Under the pieces are notes generated by a model. That model searched no databases. It was not told the origin of the DNA and was given only the letters and a program-made list of their open reading frames with translations. Both the position numbers and the translations under genes were made by a program. Shown one piece after another: positions 21,065 through 30,536 of a stretch of DNA of 64,000 nucleotides (the first letter of the stretch is position 1; each line of letters opens with the position of its first letter). The DNA is from Litchfieldia alkalitelluris (lineage in GTDB: Bacteria > Bacillota > Bacilli > Bacillales > Bacillaceae_L): positions 529,148 through 593,147 of the forward strand of contig NZ_KV917374.1 in assembly GCF_002019645.1 (NCBI RefSeq), read 5' to 3'.

Positions 21065-22549
21065 ATGACAAGAAAGAGTACACCAACCTATACAATTGAG
21101 TTCCCTTTGCGTATACCTATTTGGCAACAGGACCGTTTAGAGAAAAAGTTAAAGATTGCTAGGTTAGTCTACAATTCTTGTCTAGGTGAAGCCCTTAAAA
21201 GACACAAAGCTGTAAAGGCAAATAAAAACTATCGCATCCTAATCAATGAACCCAAGTCAAAAATTCGTGATAAGCAGTTAAGTGAATTAAGGTTAACCTC
21301 CGGTTTTTCTGAATATGGAATGCATCATTTTGTAAAGTCTGTTCAACAAAAATTCAAAGAGAACATTGGTAGCTTAGAAGCACAAAAAATTGCCACTAGG
21401 ACTTTTGAAGCCGTTGAGAAACTGCATTTTGGAAAAGCTAAAAGAGTGCATTTCAAGTCATTTCGTGATGATATTTCGGTTGAAAACAAATCCAATTCTA
21501 CTGGTTTGCGATACGTGGACGGTAATATTCTTTGGGGAGATAAACCAACAAAGAAAAATCCTAAACCAAAAAATTGGATTTGTGCCCCTATTACGCCGAA
21601 AGCTAACGATGAATATGCTCACATAGCTTTATTGGATAAAACAAAATATGTACGCATTCTAAAACGTGAAGTTCGTGGTAAAGTTCGATACTATGCACAA
21701 CTCATTTTAGAAGGGTATCCTCCCAAAAAAAGCAACCGAAAGGTTGCTGATGACGAAACAAAACGAGTTGGTATCGATATTGGAACATCTACTATAGCTA
21801 TTAGTAGTGAAAGTAAGGTAGAACTTCGTGAACTTGCACCAGAGTGCAGTACCATAGAAAGAGAGCTTCGTCGTATCCAACGTAAAATGGACCGTTCTAA
21901 ACGGTCAACTAACCCTAACAAATTTCACGAGAACGGGACTATTAGGAAAGGTAGATTAACCTGGACCTATTCTAATCAATATAAAAAATTGCGTCAAAAA
22001 AGAAAAGAATTATTTCGAAAAACCACTATTAAACGAAAATTAGCACATGAAATATTAGCAAATGATATTCTACATCTCGGTTCTGACATTCGAGTAGAAA
22101 CCATGCGGTTTCAGTCACTACAAAGACGAGCGAAAAACACTACAAGAAATAAGAAAAACGGCAAAATAAATCATAAAAAACGATTTGGTAAATCCATTGC
22201 GAACCGAGCTCCTGCTATGCTACTCGCAATCATTGACCGGAAACTCGGGTATCAGGGACGAACTATTTAAAAAATAGATACATATGCTACAAAAGCAAGC
22301 CAGTTCAATCATAGAACGAATGAATACAATAAAAAACAACTTTCAGAGCGTTGGAATCATTTTGGTGAAATTAGCATTCAACGTGATTTATATAGTGCTT
22401 TTTTAATAGGTAATACAAACGAAACCCTGAATTCCGTTGATGTAGATTTATGCAATGCACAATGGGATAACTTTGTTAAGTTGCATAACCGTGAGGCTGC
22501 ACAATTAAAAAAATCATCAAGTAAAACATTGCGTTGGTTTGTCGCATAA
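21065..22549 (+). pseudogene. tnpB: TnpB RNA-guided nuclease gene, in-frame stop near the C terminus
   Basis: TnpB is the RNA-guided DNA nuclease carried by IS605-type elements. ATG 21065 follows AAGGAG. The 401-codon open part shows the RuvC motifs GIDIGTSTIAIS (first Asp) and IRVETMRFQSLQRR (Glu). A TAA at 22268-22270 interrupts it; reading continues in the same frame with KIDTYATKASQFNHRT, then ISIQRDLYSAFLIGNTN, which holds the third RuvC Asp, to TAA at 22547-22549 (494 codons in all). The typical CxxC zinc ribbon is replaced here by a TKASQFNH segment. The truncated product lacks the third catalytic acid and should be inactive unless the stop is suppressed. Confidence 0.85.
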
Positions 22550-22790
22550 AATACAAACCTGATTGGTCGTGATAACGTCCAAGAGAGAAGTCGGAACGGT
22601 AAGCACACAAGAGTTCCTTTTAGGCTGACTTGGCGAAGTGCCTTGCTATACGCAATACGTCCGTTAATGTTCTAAAAGAACACACACCAGTGTTTTGGCA
22701 GAAACTCTTTCTGCAAGGAAGATAAGGGTGCCATTAAGAAGTGTATTAGTATTTTAGAACCCCACTCCTTCAGGGGTGGGAGTTATCAGA
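22550..22790 (+). ncRNA. Probable omega RNA region and right end of the IS element
   Basis: In IS605-type elements the guide RNA scaffold overlaps the tnpB 3' end and runs to the right end, with the guide taken from flanking DNA. This 240-bp non-coding tail after tnpB holds several short inverted repeats, for example TTCTAAAAGAA near 22669 and GCAGAAAC-TCTTTCTGC near 22700-22718, and the terminal hairpin. Structure and processing are inferred from position only. Confidence 0.4.
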
Positions 22791-22810
22791 GAAAGTAAGG
22801 GGGAAATGAA

Positions 22811-23575
22811 GTGACTAGTGTAGATATTAATTGTGATTTAGGTGAAAGTTTTGGCGCCTATACGATGGGTAGAGATGAAGAGATTCTAGACTTTGTTACA
22901 TCAGCGAACATCGCCTGTGGGTTTCATGCAGGTGATCCGAGTACGATTAGGAAAACAGTTTTACTAGCACTTGAAAAAAATGTAGCAATTGGTGCACATC
23001 CAGGACTACCAGACTTAATCGGTTTTGGTAGAAGGAAAATGGATATTAGTCCGAGAGAAGCGTTTGATCTTATGGTGTATCAAATTGGTGCCGTTCAAGC
23101 ATTTGCTCATGCTGAGGGTGGGAGACTCCAACATGTAAAACCACACGGGGCATTATATAATATGGCAGCAACTAGTAAAGAACTTTCCGAAGCCATTGCT
23201 GAAGCAATCTACCGAGTCGATCCAGAGTTAATTTTACTTGGATTATCTGGGAGTGAATTAGTTCGAGCGGGTGAAAAAATCGGATTAAAAACGGCGAATG
23301 AAGTATTTGCTGATCGAACTTACCAAGAAGATGGGACATTGACCTCTAGAAATCTTAAACATGCGCTGATTAAAGATGATCAAGTAGCCGTGGCTCAAGT
23401 AATCAGAATGGTGAGGGAAGGGCGAGTTACATCCCTTCAAGGCAAAGATGTCGAGATAAAGGCTGACAGCATCTGTATCCATGGTGATGGAGTTCATGCA
23501 CTTGAATTTGCTAAGCGGATTAAAAATGACCTGCAAAAAGCGGAGATAACTATCAAACGAATGAAAAGTGAATAA
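22811..23575 (+). CDS. pxpA: 5-oxoprolinase subunit PxpA (LamB/YcsF family)
   Basis: Hydrolytic subunit of the PxpABC 5-oxoprolinase. 254 residues with the family signatures [17 protein letters not shown] (residues 4-20), [39 protein letters not shown] and [14 protein letters not shown], whose His, Asp and Glu line the metal/substrate site. It starts at GTG 22811 after AAGGGGG. Normally it would be in one operon with pxpB and pxpC; the inserted IS now lies between, so expression probably depends on read-through or on a promoter within the IS end. Confidence 0.94.
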   Translation: MTSVDINCDLGESFGAYTMGRDEEILDFVTSANIACGFHAGDPSTIRKTVLLALEKNVAIGAHPGLPDLIGFGRRKMDISPREAFDLMVYQIGAVQAFAHAEGGRLQHVKPHGALYNMAATSKELSEAIAEAIYRVDPELILLGLSGSELVRAGEKIGLKTANEVFADRTYQEDGTLTSRNLKHALIKDDQVAVAQVIRMVREGRVTSLQGKDVEIKADSICIHGDGVHALEFAKRIKNDLQKAEITIKRMKSE

Positions 23576-23583
23576 AAAATACT

Positions 23584-23611
23584 GCCACCCCTCAAAATGC
23601 AGGTGGCGTTA
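23584..23611. terminator. Hairpin between convergent pxpA and ywjG
   Basis: GCCACC (23584-23589) pairs with GGTGGC (23602-23607). An A-rich flank on the left gives a U tract for the minus strand; the right flank is weak (GTTAAATT). Confidence 0.5.
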
Positions 23612-23613
23612 AA

Positions 23614-24144
23614 TTACTCATATTCTTTAATGATTTCTTTTAATGTAAAAGACAAACTATAATAAGCAAAAAGTGCGGTCATGATTGACGGAAATCCGAA
23701 TCTGTTTCCGTCTTCATCTGGGATCAACGGTTTTGTCAATTTACTGTCAATATGAACATCCACGAAGTCAGCTAACGAATCTACCTGATCTTTAACCAAT
23801 GATGAAATGGCTACAGTGCTAATCCCTTTTTCTGCACAATCCTTTGCAAGCATAATGGCCTCATGATCTGCTGAAGATCTAGAAAGAATCAAAACTCGAT
23901 CACGCTCAGTAATTTCAGCTATGTCATTACCGATAAATAGCACAGATGTTGAGGGAAGTGGTTCAACTCCTTGTGTAGCTTCTATTTCGATGGCTTCCAA
24001 TTCATGATAGCCTTTAATATAAATGGTTCCTTCACCCATCACGGCCTGTGCAAGGAGCCTGGCGCCATCTTCAACGGCAAGATCTTCCTGTTCCATGATT
24101 TTATTGAACAACCCCTGAAGTTGTGTTGAAAAAATTTTCATCAT
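23614..24144 (-). CDS. ywjG: DUF2529 protein YwjG
   Basis: Conserved Bacillaceae protein of unknown function, 176 residues, always found beside pyrG and spo0F. The order of short beta strands and glycine-rich turns (GEGTIYIKGY, VLFIGND, DRVLILSRSSADHEAIMLAKDCAEKG, STVAISSL) resembles a SIS-type sugar-phosphate-binding fold. No catalytic residue can be named. The first of two ATG codons (24144) lies 9 bases after GGAG. It is divergent from spo0F, across 178 bp that also carry the spo0F control sites. Confidence 0.88.
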   Translation of the reverse strand: MMKIFSTQLQGLFNKIMEQEDLAVEDGARLLAQAVMGEGTIYIKGYHELEAIEIEATQGVEPLPSTSVLFIGNDIAEITERDRVLILSRSSADHEAIMLAKDCAEKGISTVAISSLVKDQVDSLADFVDVHIDSKLTKPLIPDEDGNRFGFPSIMTALFAYYSLSFTLKEIIKEYE

Positions 24145-24221
24145 AACAATGAACTCCTTTATTCAAAAGATAGTTGATATTATATCCTTAATTAGTTCGA
24201 AATGCGAAAAGTAGGAGATAA

Positions 24222-24274
24222 TGTCGAGAAGATTTTAGAAAAAAAGAAGGGATATCGTAAATAAAATAGAATTT
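24222..24274 (+). promoter_or_regulatory. spo0F control region: Spo0A box and sigma-H-like promoter
   Basis: TGTCGAG (24222-24228) matches the Spo0A box TGTCGAA at six of seven bases. AAGGGATAT (24247-24255) and ATAGAATTT (24266-24274) resemble sigma-H -35 and -10 elements, the latter fully (RnnGAATww), with a spacer about 1-2 bp short of usual. This reproduces the known dual control of spo0F in B. subtilis. Confidence 0.6.
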
Positions 24275-24322
24275 AATACTTTATGATATTCGTGTGCTAA
24301 ACAATAAATAGAGGTGAATGAG

Positions 24323-24697
24323 ATGAAAGAAAAAATCCTGATCGTTGACGACCAATATGGGATAAGAATATTACTGAATGAAGTATTTCAAAAAGAAGGC
24401 TACCAAACGTTCCAAGCAGCAAATGGTGTGCAAGCAATTGATATAGTCACAAAACATTCTCCAGATCTAGTTTTATTTGATATGAAAATACCTGGTATGG
24501 ACGGAATTGAAATCTTAAAAAGACTAAAAGCGATTGACGCAGATATTCGCGTTATCATTATGACCGCTTATGGAGAATTAGACATGATTCAAGAAGCAAA
24601 GGACTTAGGTGCCATTACTCACTTTGCGAAGCCTTTTGATATTGATGAAATTCGTGATGCGGTTAAAAAACATATCGTTCCAATGGGTTCAAAGTAA
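24323..24697 (+). CDS. spo0F: Sporulation phosphorelay response regulator Spo0F
   Basis: Single-domain receiver carrying phosphoryl groups from the sporulation kinases to Spo0B. 124 residues, the B. subtilis length. Visible are the acidic pocket ILIVDDQYG (residues 4-12), the phosphorylated Asp in [13 protein letters not shown] (about residue 54), Thr in IIMTAYGE and Lys in HFAKPFD. The open frame extends to a GTG at 24314, but GAGGTGA precedes the ATG at 24323 with good spacing. Confidence 0.97.
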   Translation: MKEKILIVDDQYGIRILLNEVFQKEGYQTFQAANGVQAIDIVTKHSPDLVLFDMKIPGMDGIEILKRLKAIDADIRVIIMTAYGELDMIQEAKDLGAITHFAKPFDIDEIRDAVKKHIVPMGSK

Positions 24698-25008
24698 GTT
24701 GAAATGACATCCATCAAAAATGTCGTAAAAATGACATAACGAGTTGATGGTTGAAATACAAGCAATGGAAGCGTTTTACATGATTTTTCATGAATTTAAA
24801 GCTATTGCAGATTTCAAACTTAATTGATATGCTAAGTACTGTGAAAAAACAGCTATGTCAAGAAGCTTTTTCTTAAAGTAAAATTGGACATCTTATTTTT
24901 GCATCATAACTTATACATTTTTACATATAATTTTTTTCTTAAGGAAAATATAAAGTTGATTAAGCTTATTGAATAGTTGTATTACGGTACATTAGGGAGG
25001 ATATTAGA
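24698..25008 (+). other. Intergenic region between spo0F and fba
   Basis: 311 bp, A+T-rich. An imperfect CCATC...GATGG hairpin follows spo0F without a good T run. A possible fba promoter TTGATT (24957-24962), 17 bp, TATTAC (24980-24985) would give a very short leader. AGGGAGG precedes fba. No gene. Confidence 0.4.
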
Positions 25009-25866
25009 ATGCCTTTAGTTTCAATGACAGAAATGCTTCAAAAAGCAAAAGCAGAAGGATATGCAGTAGGGCAGTTTAACTTAAATAACCTTGAATTTAC
25101 TCAAGCGATCCTACAAGCAGCACAAGAAGAAAATTCACCAGTAATTTTAGGTGTATCTGAAGGTGCAGCACGTTACATGGGTGGATTCACAACTGTTGTT
25201 TCAATCGTTAAAGGATTAATGGCTGATTATAAAGTAACAGTTCCTGTTGCAATCCATTTAGACCACGGTTCAAGCTTTGAATCTTGTGCAAAAGCAATCC
25301 ATGCTGGATTCACTTCAGTTATGATTGATGCTTCACATGATCCATTTGAACAAAACGTAGCAACAACTTCTAAAGTTGTAGAACTTGCTCACTACCACGG
25401 AGTATCTGTTGAAGCAGAACTAGGTGTTGTTGGTGGACAAGAAGACGATGTAATTGCTGAAGGCGTAATTTACGCTGATCCAAAAGAGTGTCAAGAGCTT
25501 GTTGAACGTACTGGAATTGATTGCTTAGCTCCTGCTTTAGGTTCAGTTCACGGTCCTTACAAGGGTGAACCAAACCTTGGTTTCAAAGAAATGGAAGAAA
25601 TCGGCAAGGCTACAGGACTTCCACTAGTTCTTCATGGTGGAACTGGTATCCCAACGCATGATATCCAAAAGGCAATCTCTTTTGGAACTGCAAAAATCAA
25701 CGTAAACACTGAAAACCAAATCGCATCTGCTAAAACAGTACGTGAAGTATTAGCAGCTAAGCCAGATGAGTATGATCCACGTAAATATCTTGGACCAGCT
25801 CGCGAAACAATTAAAGAAACAGTTAAAGGCAAAATGCGTGAATTTGGTTCATCTTCAAAAGCTTAA
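25009..25866 (+). CDS. fba: Fructose-1,6-bisphosphate aldolase, class II
   Basis: Zinc enzyme splitting fructose-1,6-bisphosphate into dihydroxyacetone phosphate and glyceraldehyde 3-phosphate; glycolysis and gluconeogenesis. 285 residues. [12 protein letters not shown] holds the catalytic Asp and a zinc His, with further ligands in [21 protein letters not shown] and [10 protein letters not shown]. Codon use is that of a highly expressed gene. AGGGAGGATATTAG precedes the ATG. In B. subtilis tal follows; here it does not. Confidence 0.97.
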   Translation: MPLVSMTEMLQKAKAEGYAVGQFNLNNLEFTQAILQAAQEENSPVILGVSEGAARYMGGFTTVVSIVKGLMADYKVTVPVAIHLDHGSSFESCAKAIHAGFTSVMIDASHDPFEQNVATTSKVVELAHYHGVSVEAELGVVGGQEDDVIAEGVIYADPKECQELVERTGIDCLAPALGSVHGPYKGEPNLGFKEMEEIGKATGLPLVLHGGTGIPTHDIQKAISFGTAKINVNTENQIASAKTVREVLAAKPDEYDPRKYLGPARETIKETVKGKMREFGSSSKA

Positions 25867-25917
25867 TTAAATAAAAGTTGTAACTTTTTTAGTTTCAATT
25901 CGTCATATAAGAGAGAA

Positions 25918-25957
25918 AACCGTCCTTCATCCCAACAGATAAGGCGGTTTTTTTTTC
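25918..25957 (+). terminator. Terminator after fba
   Basis: AACCGTCCTT (25918-25927) pairs with AAGGCGGTT (25941-25949), with one bulge or mismatch, followed by a run of T to about 25956. Confidence 0.85.
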
Positions 25958-25969
25958 GGGGAAGATTCG

Positions 25970-26160
25970 ATGCTAATTTGATTCGCACCATGGAGAATAA
26001 AAAAGCTTTAACACAGAGTACTTGGAATGAGCGGAGATTCATGCCACTCCTGCGGGATACACGGGGCAAAGGTGAGACCCCGCAGGAGCCTGCGACGAGG
26101 AGGCTCCTCGCACCGCCCGCGGAAAGGGCAGGGATTGCAGCGAATGGAAAGTTTCATAGC
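25970..26160 (+). repeat. Dispersed repeat family A, diverged copy
   Basis: Contains TGCTAATTTGATTCGCACC, TGGAATGAGCGGAGA, ACTCCTGCGGG paired with CCCGCAGGAG, GCGACGAGGAGGCTCCTCG and GCAGCGAATGGAAAG in the order of the family. G+C far above the surrounding DNA. A short open frame across it is not a gene. Confidence 0.8.
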
Positions 26161-26614
26161 TTTAAATCATATGATAGATTTTCCTTAACTTTCTAGTTTC
26201 TAGTTTATTTAATAAATGTTAGGGTATATGAGATGGAAATTAGGTTAAAGTTGAATAATAAGAAACGAAAAAGTAAACAATCGTTTCACATCGATTTAGA
26301 GCCCGTCATAAAAGATATTTGCTTTAAAAACAGCTACAACACGATAGTTTGTAGCTAATATCAAGTCAGTACCATGTTTTAACCTTCCTAGACACTCGTT
26401 GATTATGGACAAAAGAATTGTTAATAATGCGAATGAATGTAGTATACCTATGTAAGAGTATGGCTGTTTAAAAAAAATTTAGGAAAACCATACATGTTAT
26501 TTGGTTTTTCGTGTAAACTAAGAAATAATACTTGTACAGCTATACATATTATAGTTGGAAGAATATTCCATCAACGTGAAGAAGGAAGTCAACTTCGCTA
26601 GAAGGGAGACTAAA
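26161..26614 (+). other. Gap before murA, position where B. subtilis carries tal
   Basis: About 450 bp without a gene. A short inverted repeat around 26325-26360 (AGCTACAA...TTGTAGCT) is present. The murA leader includes AGAAGGGAGA just before the start. I see no transaldolase remnant and no clear promoter. Confidence 0.45.
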
Positions 26615-27901
26615 ATGGAAAAACTAAAAATTGCTGGTGGTTATCCATTAAAAGGTTCTGTACGAATTAGTGGTGCGAAAAATAGTGCGGTAGCATTAAT
26701 ACCGGCTACAATCTTAGCAGAATCAAGAGTATCAATCGATGGATTACCAAATATCTCTGATGTACAAATTTTAAGTGATTTAATTGAAGAAATTGGTGGA
26801 ACAGTTTCATTGCATGACGATGAAATTATCATTGATCCTTCAAATATTGTTTCAATGCCACTTCCTAATGGGAAAGTGAAAAAATTACGTGCCTCATATT
26901 ACCTAATGGGCGCAATGCTTGGCCGCTTTAAAAAGGCTGTTATTGGCTTGCCGGGTGGATGTCATCTTGGTCCAAGACCAATTGATCAACATATAAAAGG
27001 TTTTGAAGCTTTAGGTGCCAAAGTAACAAATGAGCAAGGTGCAATTTACTTAAGAGCTGAAGAATTACGTGGAGCAAGAATCTACTTAGATGTAGTAAGT
27101 GTAGGTGCAACAATTAATATCATGCTTGCAGCCGTTCGAGCGAAAGGTCAAACGATTATCGAAAATGCTGCCAAAGAGCCTGAAATTATTGATGTTGCCA
27201 CATTATTATCAAGCATGGGTGCTAAGATTAAAGGTGCTGGAACAGATGTAATTCGTATTGATGGAGTAGACCATTTACACGGTTGTCATCACACAATCAT
27301 TCCAGACCGAATTGAAGCTGGTACATACATGATTTTAGGAGCTGCAATGGCGACAGAAATTATGATTGATAATGTCATTCCGTTACATCTTGAATCGCTA
27401 ATCGCGAAATTTAGAGAAATGGGGATTACTGTAGAAACAAGTGATGACCAAATATGGATTGCTGGAACCAATGACTTAACAGCAGTTGACATTAAAACAC
27501 TTGTATACCCAGGGTTTCCTACAGATTTACAACAACCATTTACCGCCCTACTGACAAAAGCCAAAGGTACAGGTGTTGTAACAGATACAATTTATGGAGC
27601 AAGGTTTAAGCATATAGATGAACTTCGAAGAATGAATGCACAAATTAAGGTTGAAGGTCGTTCTGCAATTGTTACTGGACCGGTTCAATTGCAAGGTGCG
27701 AAAGTGAAGGCAAGTGACCTTCGTGCTGGCGCCTCACTAGTAGTTGCTGGACTAATGGCTGAAGGAATTACTGAAATCACAGGCTTGGATCATATAGATC
27801 GTGGCTATAGTCAACTAGAAGAAAAGCTTGCTGGATTAGGTGCAACCATTTGGCGTGAAAAAATGACCGAAGAAGAAATTGAGCAACTTCAAAATTCGTA
27901 A
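26615..27901 (+). CDS. murA: UDP-N-acetylglucosamine 1-carboxyvinyltransferase (MurA)
   Basis: Transfers enolpyruvate from PEP to UDP-GlcNAc, the first committed step of peptidoglycan synthesis, inhibited by fosfomycin. 428 residues: [19 protein letters not shown] (substrate Lys and Asn), the loop Cys in [17 protein letters not shown] (about residue 116) and [11 protein letters not shown] near residue 305. The open frame extends to 26555, but AGAAGGGAG before ATG 26615 fixes the start. Position before rho corresponds to the second B. subtilis paralogue (murAB/murZ); the first paralogue normally lies near the atp operon but beyond this window. Confidence 0.96.
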   Translation: MEKLKIAGGYPLKGSVRISGAKNSAVALIPATILAESRVSIDGLPNISDVQILSDLIEEIGGTVSLHDDEIIIDPSNIVSMPLPNGKVKKLRASYYLMGAMLGRFKKAVIGLPGGCHLGPRPIDQHIKGFEALGAKVTNEQGAIYLRAEELRGARIYLDVVSVGATINIMLAAVRAKGQTIIENAAKEPEIIDVATLLSSMGAKIKGAGTDVIRIDGVDHLHGCHHTIIPDRIEAGTYMILGAAMATEIMIDNVIPLHLESLIAKFREMGITVETSDDQIWIAGTNDLTAVDIKTLVYPGFPTDLQQPFTALLTKAKGTGVVTDTIYGARFKHIDELRRMNAQIKVEGRSAIVTGPVQLQGAKVKASDLRAGASLVVAGLMAEGITEITGLDHIDRGYSQLEEKLAGLGATIWREKMTEEEIEQLQNS

Positions 27902-28061
27902 AATAAGGCTTTTTACTGAAAGATTGTTGCTGGCCGACCTAGTTTTAAATAAAACATGCTGTTTTTAGTATAACGGGTTCCTTGTGGGGGAGAAGCTGGA
28001 TTTAACAAGGAAAATGCACAGGTAAAAGCATATGATCCACCCTATTAGCAACTGAAATAGT

Positions 28062-28091
28062 AAAAAGCTCGGAACTCACCGAGCTTTTTTA
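28062..28091 (+). terminator. Terminator downstream of murA
   Basis: Perfect AAAAAGCTCGG (28062-28072) and CCGAGCTTTTT (28079-28089) arms with a 6-nt loop; A-rich left and T-rich right flanks make it bidirectional. Confidence 0.9.
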
Positions 28092-28189
28092 CTTATAACA
28101 TAGTACCTGTTCGTTCAATAAGTGGTCCCACTTGGCAACAAAAAAGCGGAAGCCCTAGGACCCAGATGATTAAATCAGCACGATGGGCT

Positions 28190-28385
28190 GATAAATTAAG
28201 GGGAGAAACTTCCCTTAATTAGGAAATGGGAATGAAAATAGTTAAAATAGAGGTAAAATTTCCCGCTATTTACTAAAAAACATGAAAACAGGGTGATTTT
28301 ACTTTGGTTAAAGGGAAAATTTCCCCTTAATTACCCCTAACTAAGCTATATTCTGCAATTTAAGGGGAAATATCCCCTTATTTTA
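28190..28385. repeat. Decayed palindromic repeats with about 50-60 bp spacing
   Basis: AATTAAGGG/CCCTTAATT (28194-28202, 28212-28220), then CCCGCTATTTA at 28262, AAAGGGAAAATTTCCCCTTAA at about 28310-28330 and TTAAGGGGAAATATCCCCTTA at 28360-28380. Four palindromic or half-palindromic copies spaced 50, 62 and 51 bp. This looks like an eroded version of the hairpin arrays elsewhere in the window. Confidence 0.5.
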
Positions 28386-29069
28386 GGATCTTGATCACTC
28401 GATTATTAGTAAAACTCCCTATGTTTTACATATATTTAACATACAAGGCAATTGTGCAAAGATATTGGAAACTGAATTATGATTACTATGTGTGGATAAA
28501 GCCAACTTTTTTAACAGCATACTAGATTAATAGTTTTCATATAGAGATCAATTATCGCAGAGATATTAACCATCCGATTTTCACTAAAGACAATGATAGA
28601 GCAACTAGACACATATCAATGCCTATCTCTTTCGCATAAGTTTTACTTTTATAGTCCGATAAAATAAGATACAATAGAATTGTGTGGTTAGCGCTTACAA
28701 GGATATCCTCGAATATGCTATTGATTTAAACAGAAGAAAAAGGGTAAAATATATAGTGCCCACAACCAATAGTAATGACCAACTTCAAGAAAGTCTTCAC
28801 TACCTTCCTAAAACAGTTCCATCCATATCATTTCTAAAAGATTTACAGAATGAACGCCAATATCGTATTTTGACATGGAATAATTCACTTGCTTTTAGAT
28901 GCAGATATGTAAAATGCTTTAGCATGTGTATATATCTTATCAGATTTTCTTTTGAATAGTTCTTTTCTATCAACACCTGCTAGGTTGGAAAACTAGCGAT
29001 TGGTATGAGTGAGAGTGTAGACCTACCAAATGATTTATTATTTATTAAAAACTAAAGAGTGGTGTAACA

Positions 29070-30356
29070 ATGAGTATTACAATATCTAGTCTTGAAAACA
29101 TGAAGCTCAAGGAGCTTTATGAATTAGCAAAAGAATTAAAGGTTTCATATTACAGTAAATTATCGAAAAAAGAATTGATCTTCGCCATTTTAAAAGCAAG
29201 AGCAGAGCAAGATGGTCTTTTATTTATGGAAGGTGTCTTAGAAATTATTCAATCAGAAGGTTTCGGATTCTTAAGACCAATTAATTATTCACCAAGCTCT
29301 GAAGATATTTATATCTCTGCTTCACAAATTAGACGTTTTGATCTAAGAAATGGTGATAAGGTATCGGGTAAAGTAAGACCTCCTAAAGAAAATGAACGCT
29401 ACTATGGATTACTGCACGTTGAAGCAGTAAACGGTGAAGACCCAGAAACTGCTAAAGAGCGTGTCCACTTTCCTGGTTTAACACCATTATACCCTGACAG
29501 ACAAATCATCCTTGAAACAACACCAACACATATTTCTACTCGTATTATGGATTTAATCGCACCGGTTGGTTTTGGGCAACGTGGATTACTAGTTGCTCCA
29601 CCAAAAGCTGGTAAAACAATGCTTTTAAAAGAGATTGCCAATAGTATCACTACTAATCATCCAGAAGCAGAACTTATTGTGTTACTAATTGACGAACGTC
29701 CAGAGGAAGTAACTGATATTGAACGTTCTGTAGCTGGCGATGTTGTTAGCTCTACATTTGATGAGGTTCCTGAAAATCATATTAAGGTAGCAGAGTTAGT
29801 GTTAGAGCGTGCAATGCGCTTAGTTGAGCATAAGAAAGACGTTATTATCTTAATGGATAGTATTACTAGATTAGCTAGAGCATATAACCTAGTAATTCCT
29901 CCAAGTGGTCGTACCTTATCAGGAGGGATTGACCCTGCTGCATTCCATAGACCAAAGCGTTTCTTTGGTGCTGCTAGAAACATTGAAGAAGGCGGAAGCT
30001 TAACGATCCTTGCAACGGCATTAGTGGAAACAGGCTCACGTATGGATGATGTCATTTATGAAGAATTCAAAGGAACTGGTAACTTAGAACTTCATCTTGA
30101 CCGTTCATTAGCTGAAAGACGTGTATTCCCTGCAATTGATATTCGTCGTTCCGGAACGCGTAAGGAAGAGCTTCTTATTCCAAAAGATCATCTCGATAAA
30201 TTATGGGCAATCCGTAAAACAATGTCAGATACCCCTGATTTCTCTGAGAAATTTATCCGTAAGTTAAAGCAATCTAAAACAAATGCTGAATTCTTTGAAA
30301 TGCTAGATGCAGAAAAGAAAAAGCAAACTACGACTGGAACTAGGGTGCAAAAATAA
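29070..30356 (+). CDS. rho: Transcription termination factor Rho
   Basis: Hexameric RNA-dependent ATPase helicase ending untranslated transcripts. 428 residues: N-terminal helix domain MKLKELYELAKELKVSYYSK, cold-shock RNA-binding fold with EGFGFLRPINYSPSSEDIYIS, Walker A APPKAGKT (about residue 177-184), Walker B VIILMDSITRLARA and the Q/R-loop regions ALVETGSRMDDVIYEEFKGTGN. The size equals B. subtilis Rho with no insertion. GAGTGGTG precedes the ATG. Confidence 0.98.
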   Translation: MSITISSLENMKLKELYELAKELKVSYYSKLSKKELIFAILKARAEQDGLLFMEGVLEIIQSEGFGFLRPINYSPSSEDIYISASQIRRFDLRNGDKVSGKVRPPKENERYYGLLHVEAVNGEDPETAKERVHFPGLTPLYPDRQIILETTPTHISTRIMDLIAPVGFGQRGLLVAPPKAGKTMLLKEIANSITTNHPEAELIVLLIDERPEEVTDIERSVAGDVVSSTFDEVPENHIKVAELVLERAMRLVEHKKDVIILMDSITRLARAYNLVIPPSGRTLSGGIDPAAFHRPKRFFGAARNIEEGGSLTILATALVETGSRMDDVIYEEFKGTGNLELHLDRSLAERRVFPAIDIRRSGTRKEELLIPKDHLDKLWAIRKTMSDTPDFSEKFIRKLKQSKTNAEFFEMLDAEKKKQTTTGTRVQK

Positions 30357-30415
30357 GTAGATTAGCTAATCTTATCTTTTGACAAATATTCCTAGGTCAA
30401 AACTTTAGGATTCAG

Positions 30416-30444
30416 TTGCAAAAGCTTTCTCGCACTGATATAAT
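30416..30444 (+). promoter_or_regulatory. rpmE promoter
   Basis: TTGCAA (30416-30421), 17 bp, TATAAT (30439-30444); start near 30451, giving an 85-nt leader before rpmE. Confidence 0.75.
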
Positions 30445-30536
30445 CACATCATGTGCGTTTCTAGAAGATCTAAAAGATGTTCTGGGACAACAACTCTGTT
30501 TCGAGAAATGATTCAGGGCGGAAGGAGATGAGACGA

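Larger units (their letters stand above)
20495..22790 (+). mobile_element. Decayed IS200/IS605-family element (tnpA plus tnpB)
   Basis: About 2.3 kb inserted between pxpC and pxpA. The right end has a subterminal hairpin CCCACTCC-TTCA-GGGGTGGG at about 22763-22782, followed by AGTTATCAG. A related sequence at the left, CTACTCCTTCAGGCGTGGG (about 20499-20517), marks the left end. As expected for this family there are no terminal inverted repeats or target duplication. It encodes a Y1 transposase gene (frameshifted) and a TnpB gene (interrupted by a stop), both reading left to right. The exact left tip is uncertain by some 10-15 bp. Confidence 0.85.
27902..29069 (+). other. Long gene-poor gap where B. 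subtilis has glpX
   Basis: 1168 bp. It holds a terminator at 28062-28090, a decayed hairpin repeat at 28190-28385 and otherwise A+T-rich DNA. A 91-codon frame from GTG 28684 has no ribosome binding site and no recognisable family, so I do not call it a gene. A small inverted repeat GCTAG...CTAGC (28979-28998) lies 70 bp before rho. No glpX remnant is recognisable. Confidence 0.5.

Noticed and set aside
26000-26196. Plus-strand 72-codon frame with APPAERAGI
   Set aside because: Lies across a family A repeat; similar frames (PPAESKW, DHPAESKW) appear in every copy and reflect the hairpin sequence, not a protein.
28684-28959. 91-codon frame before rho
   Set aside because: GTG start without ribosome binding site, no recognisable domain, unusual composition; it does not resemble the glpX expected at this place.
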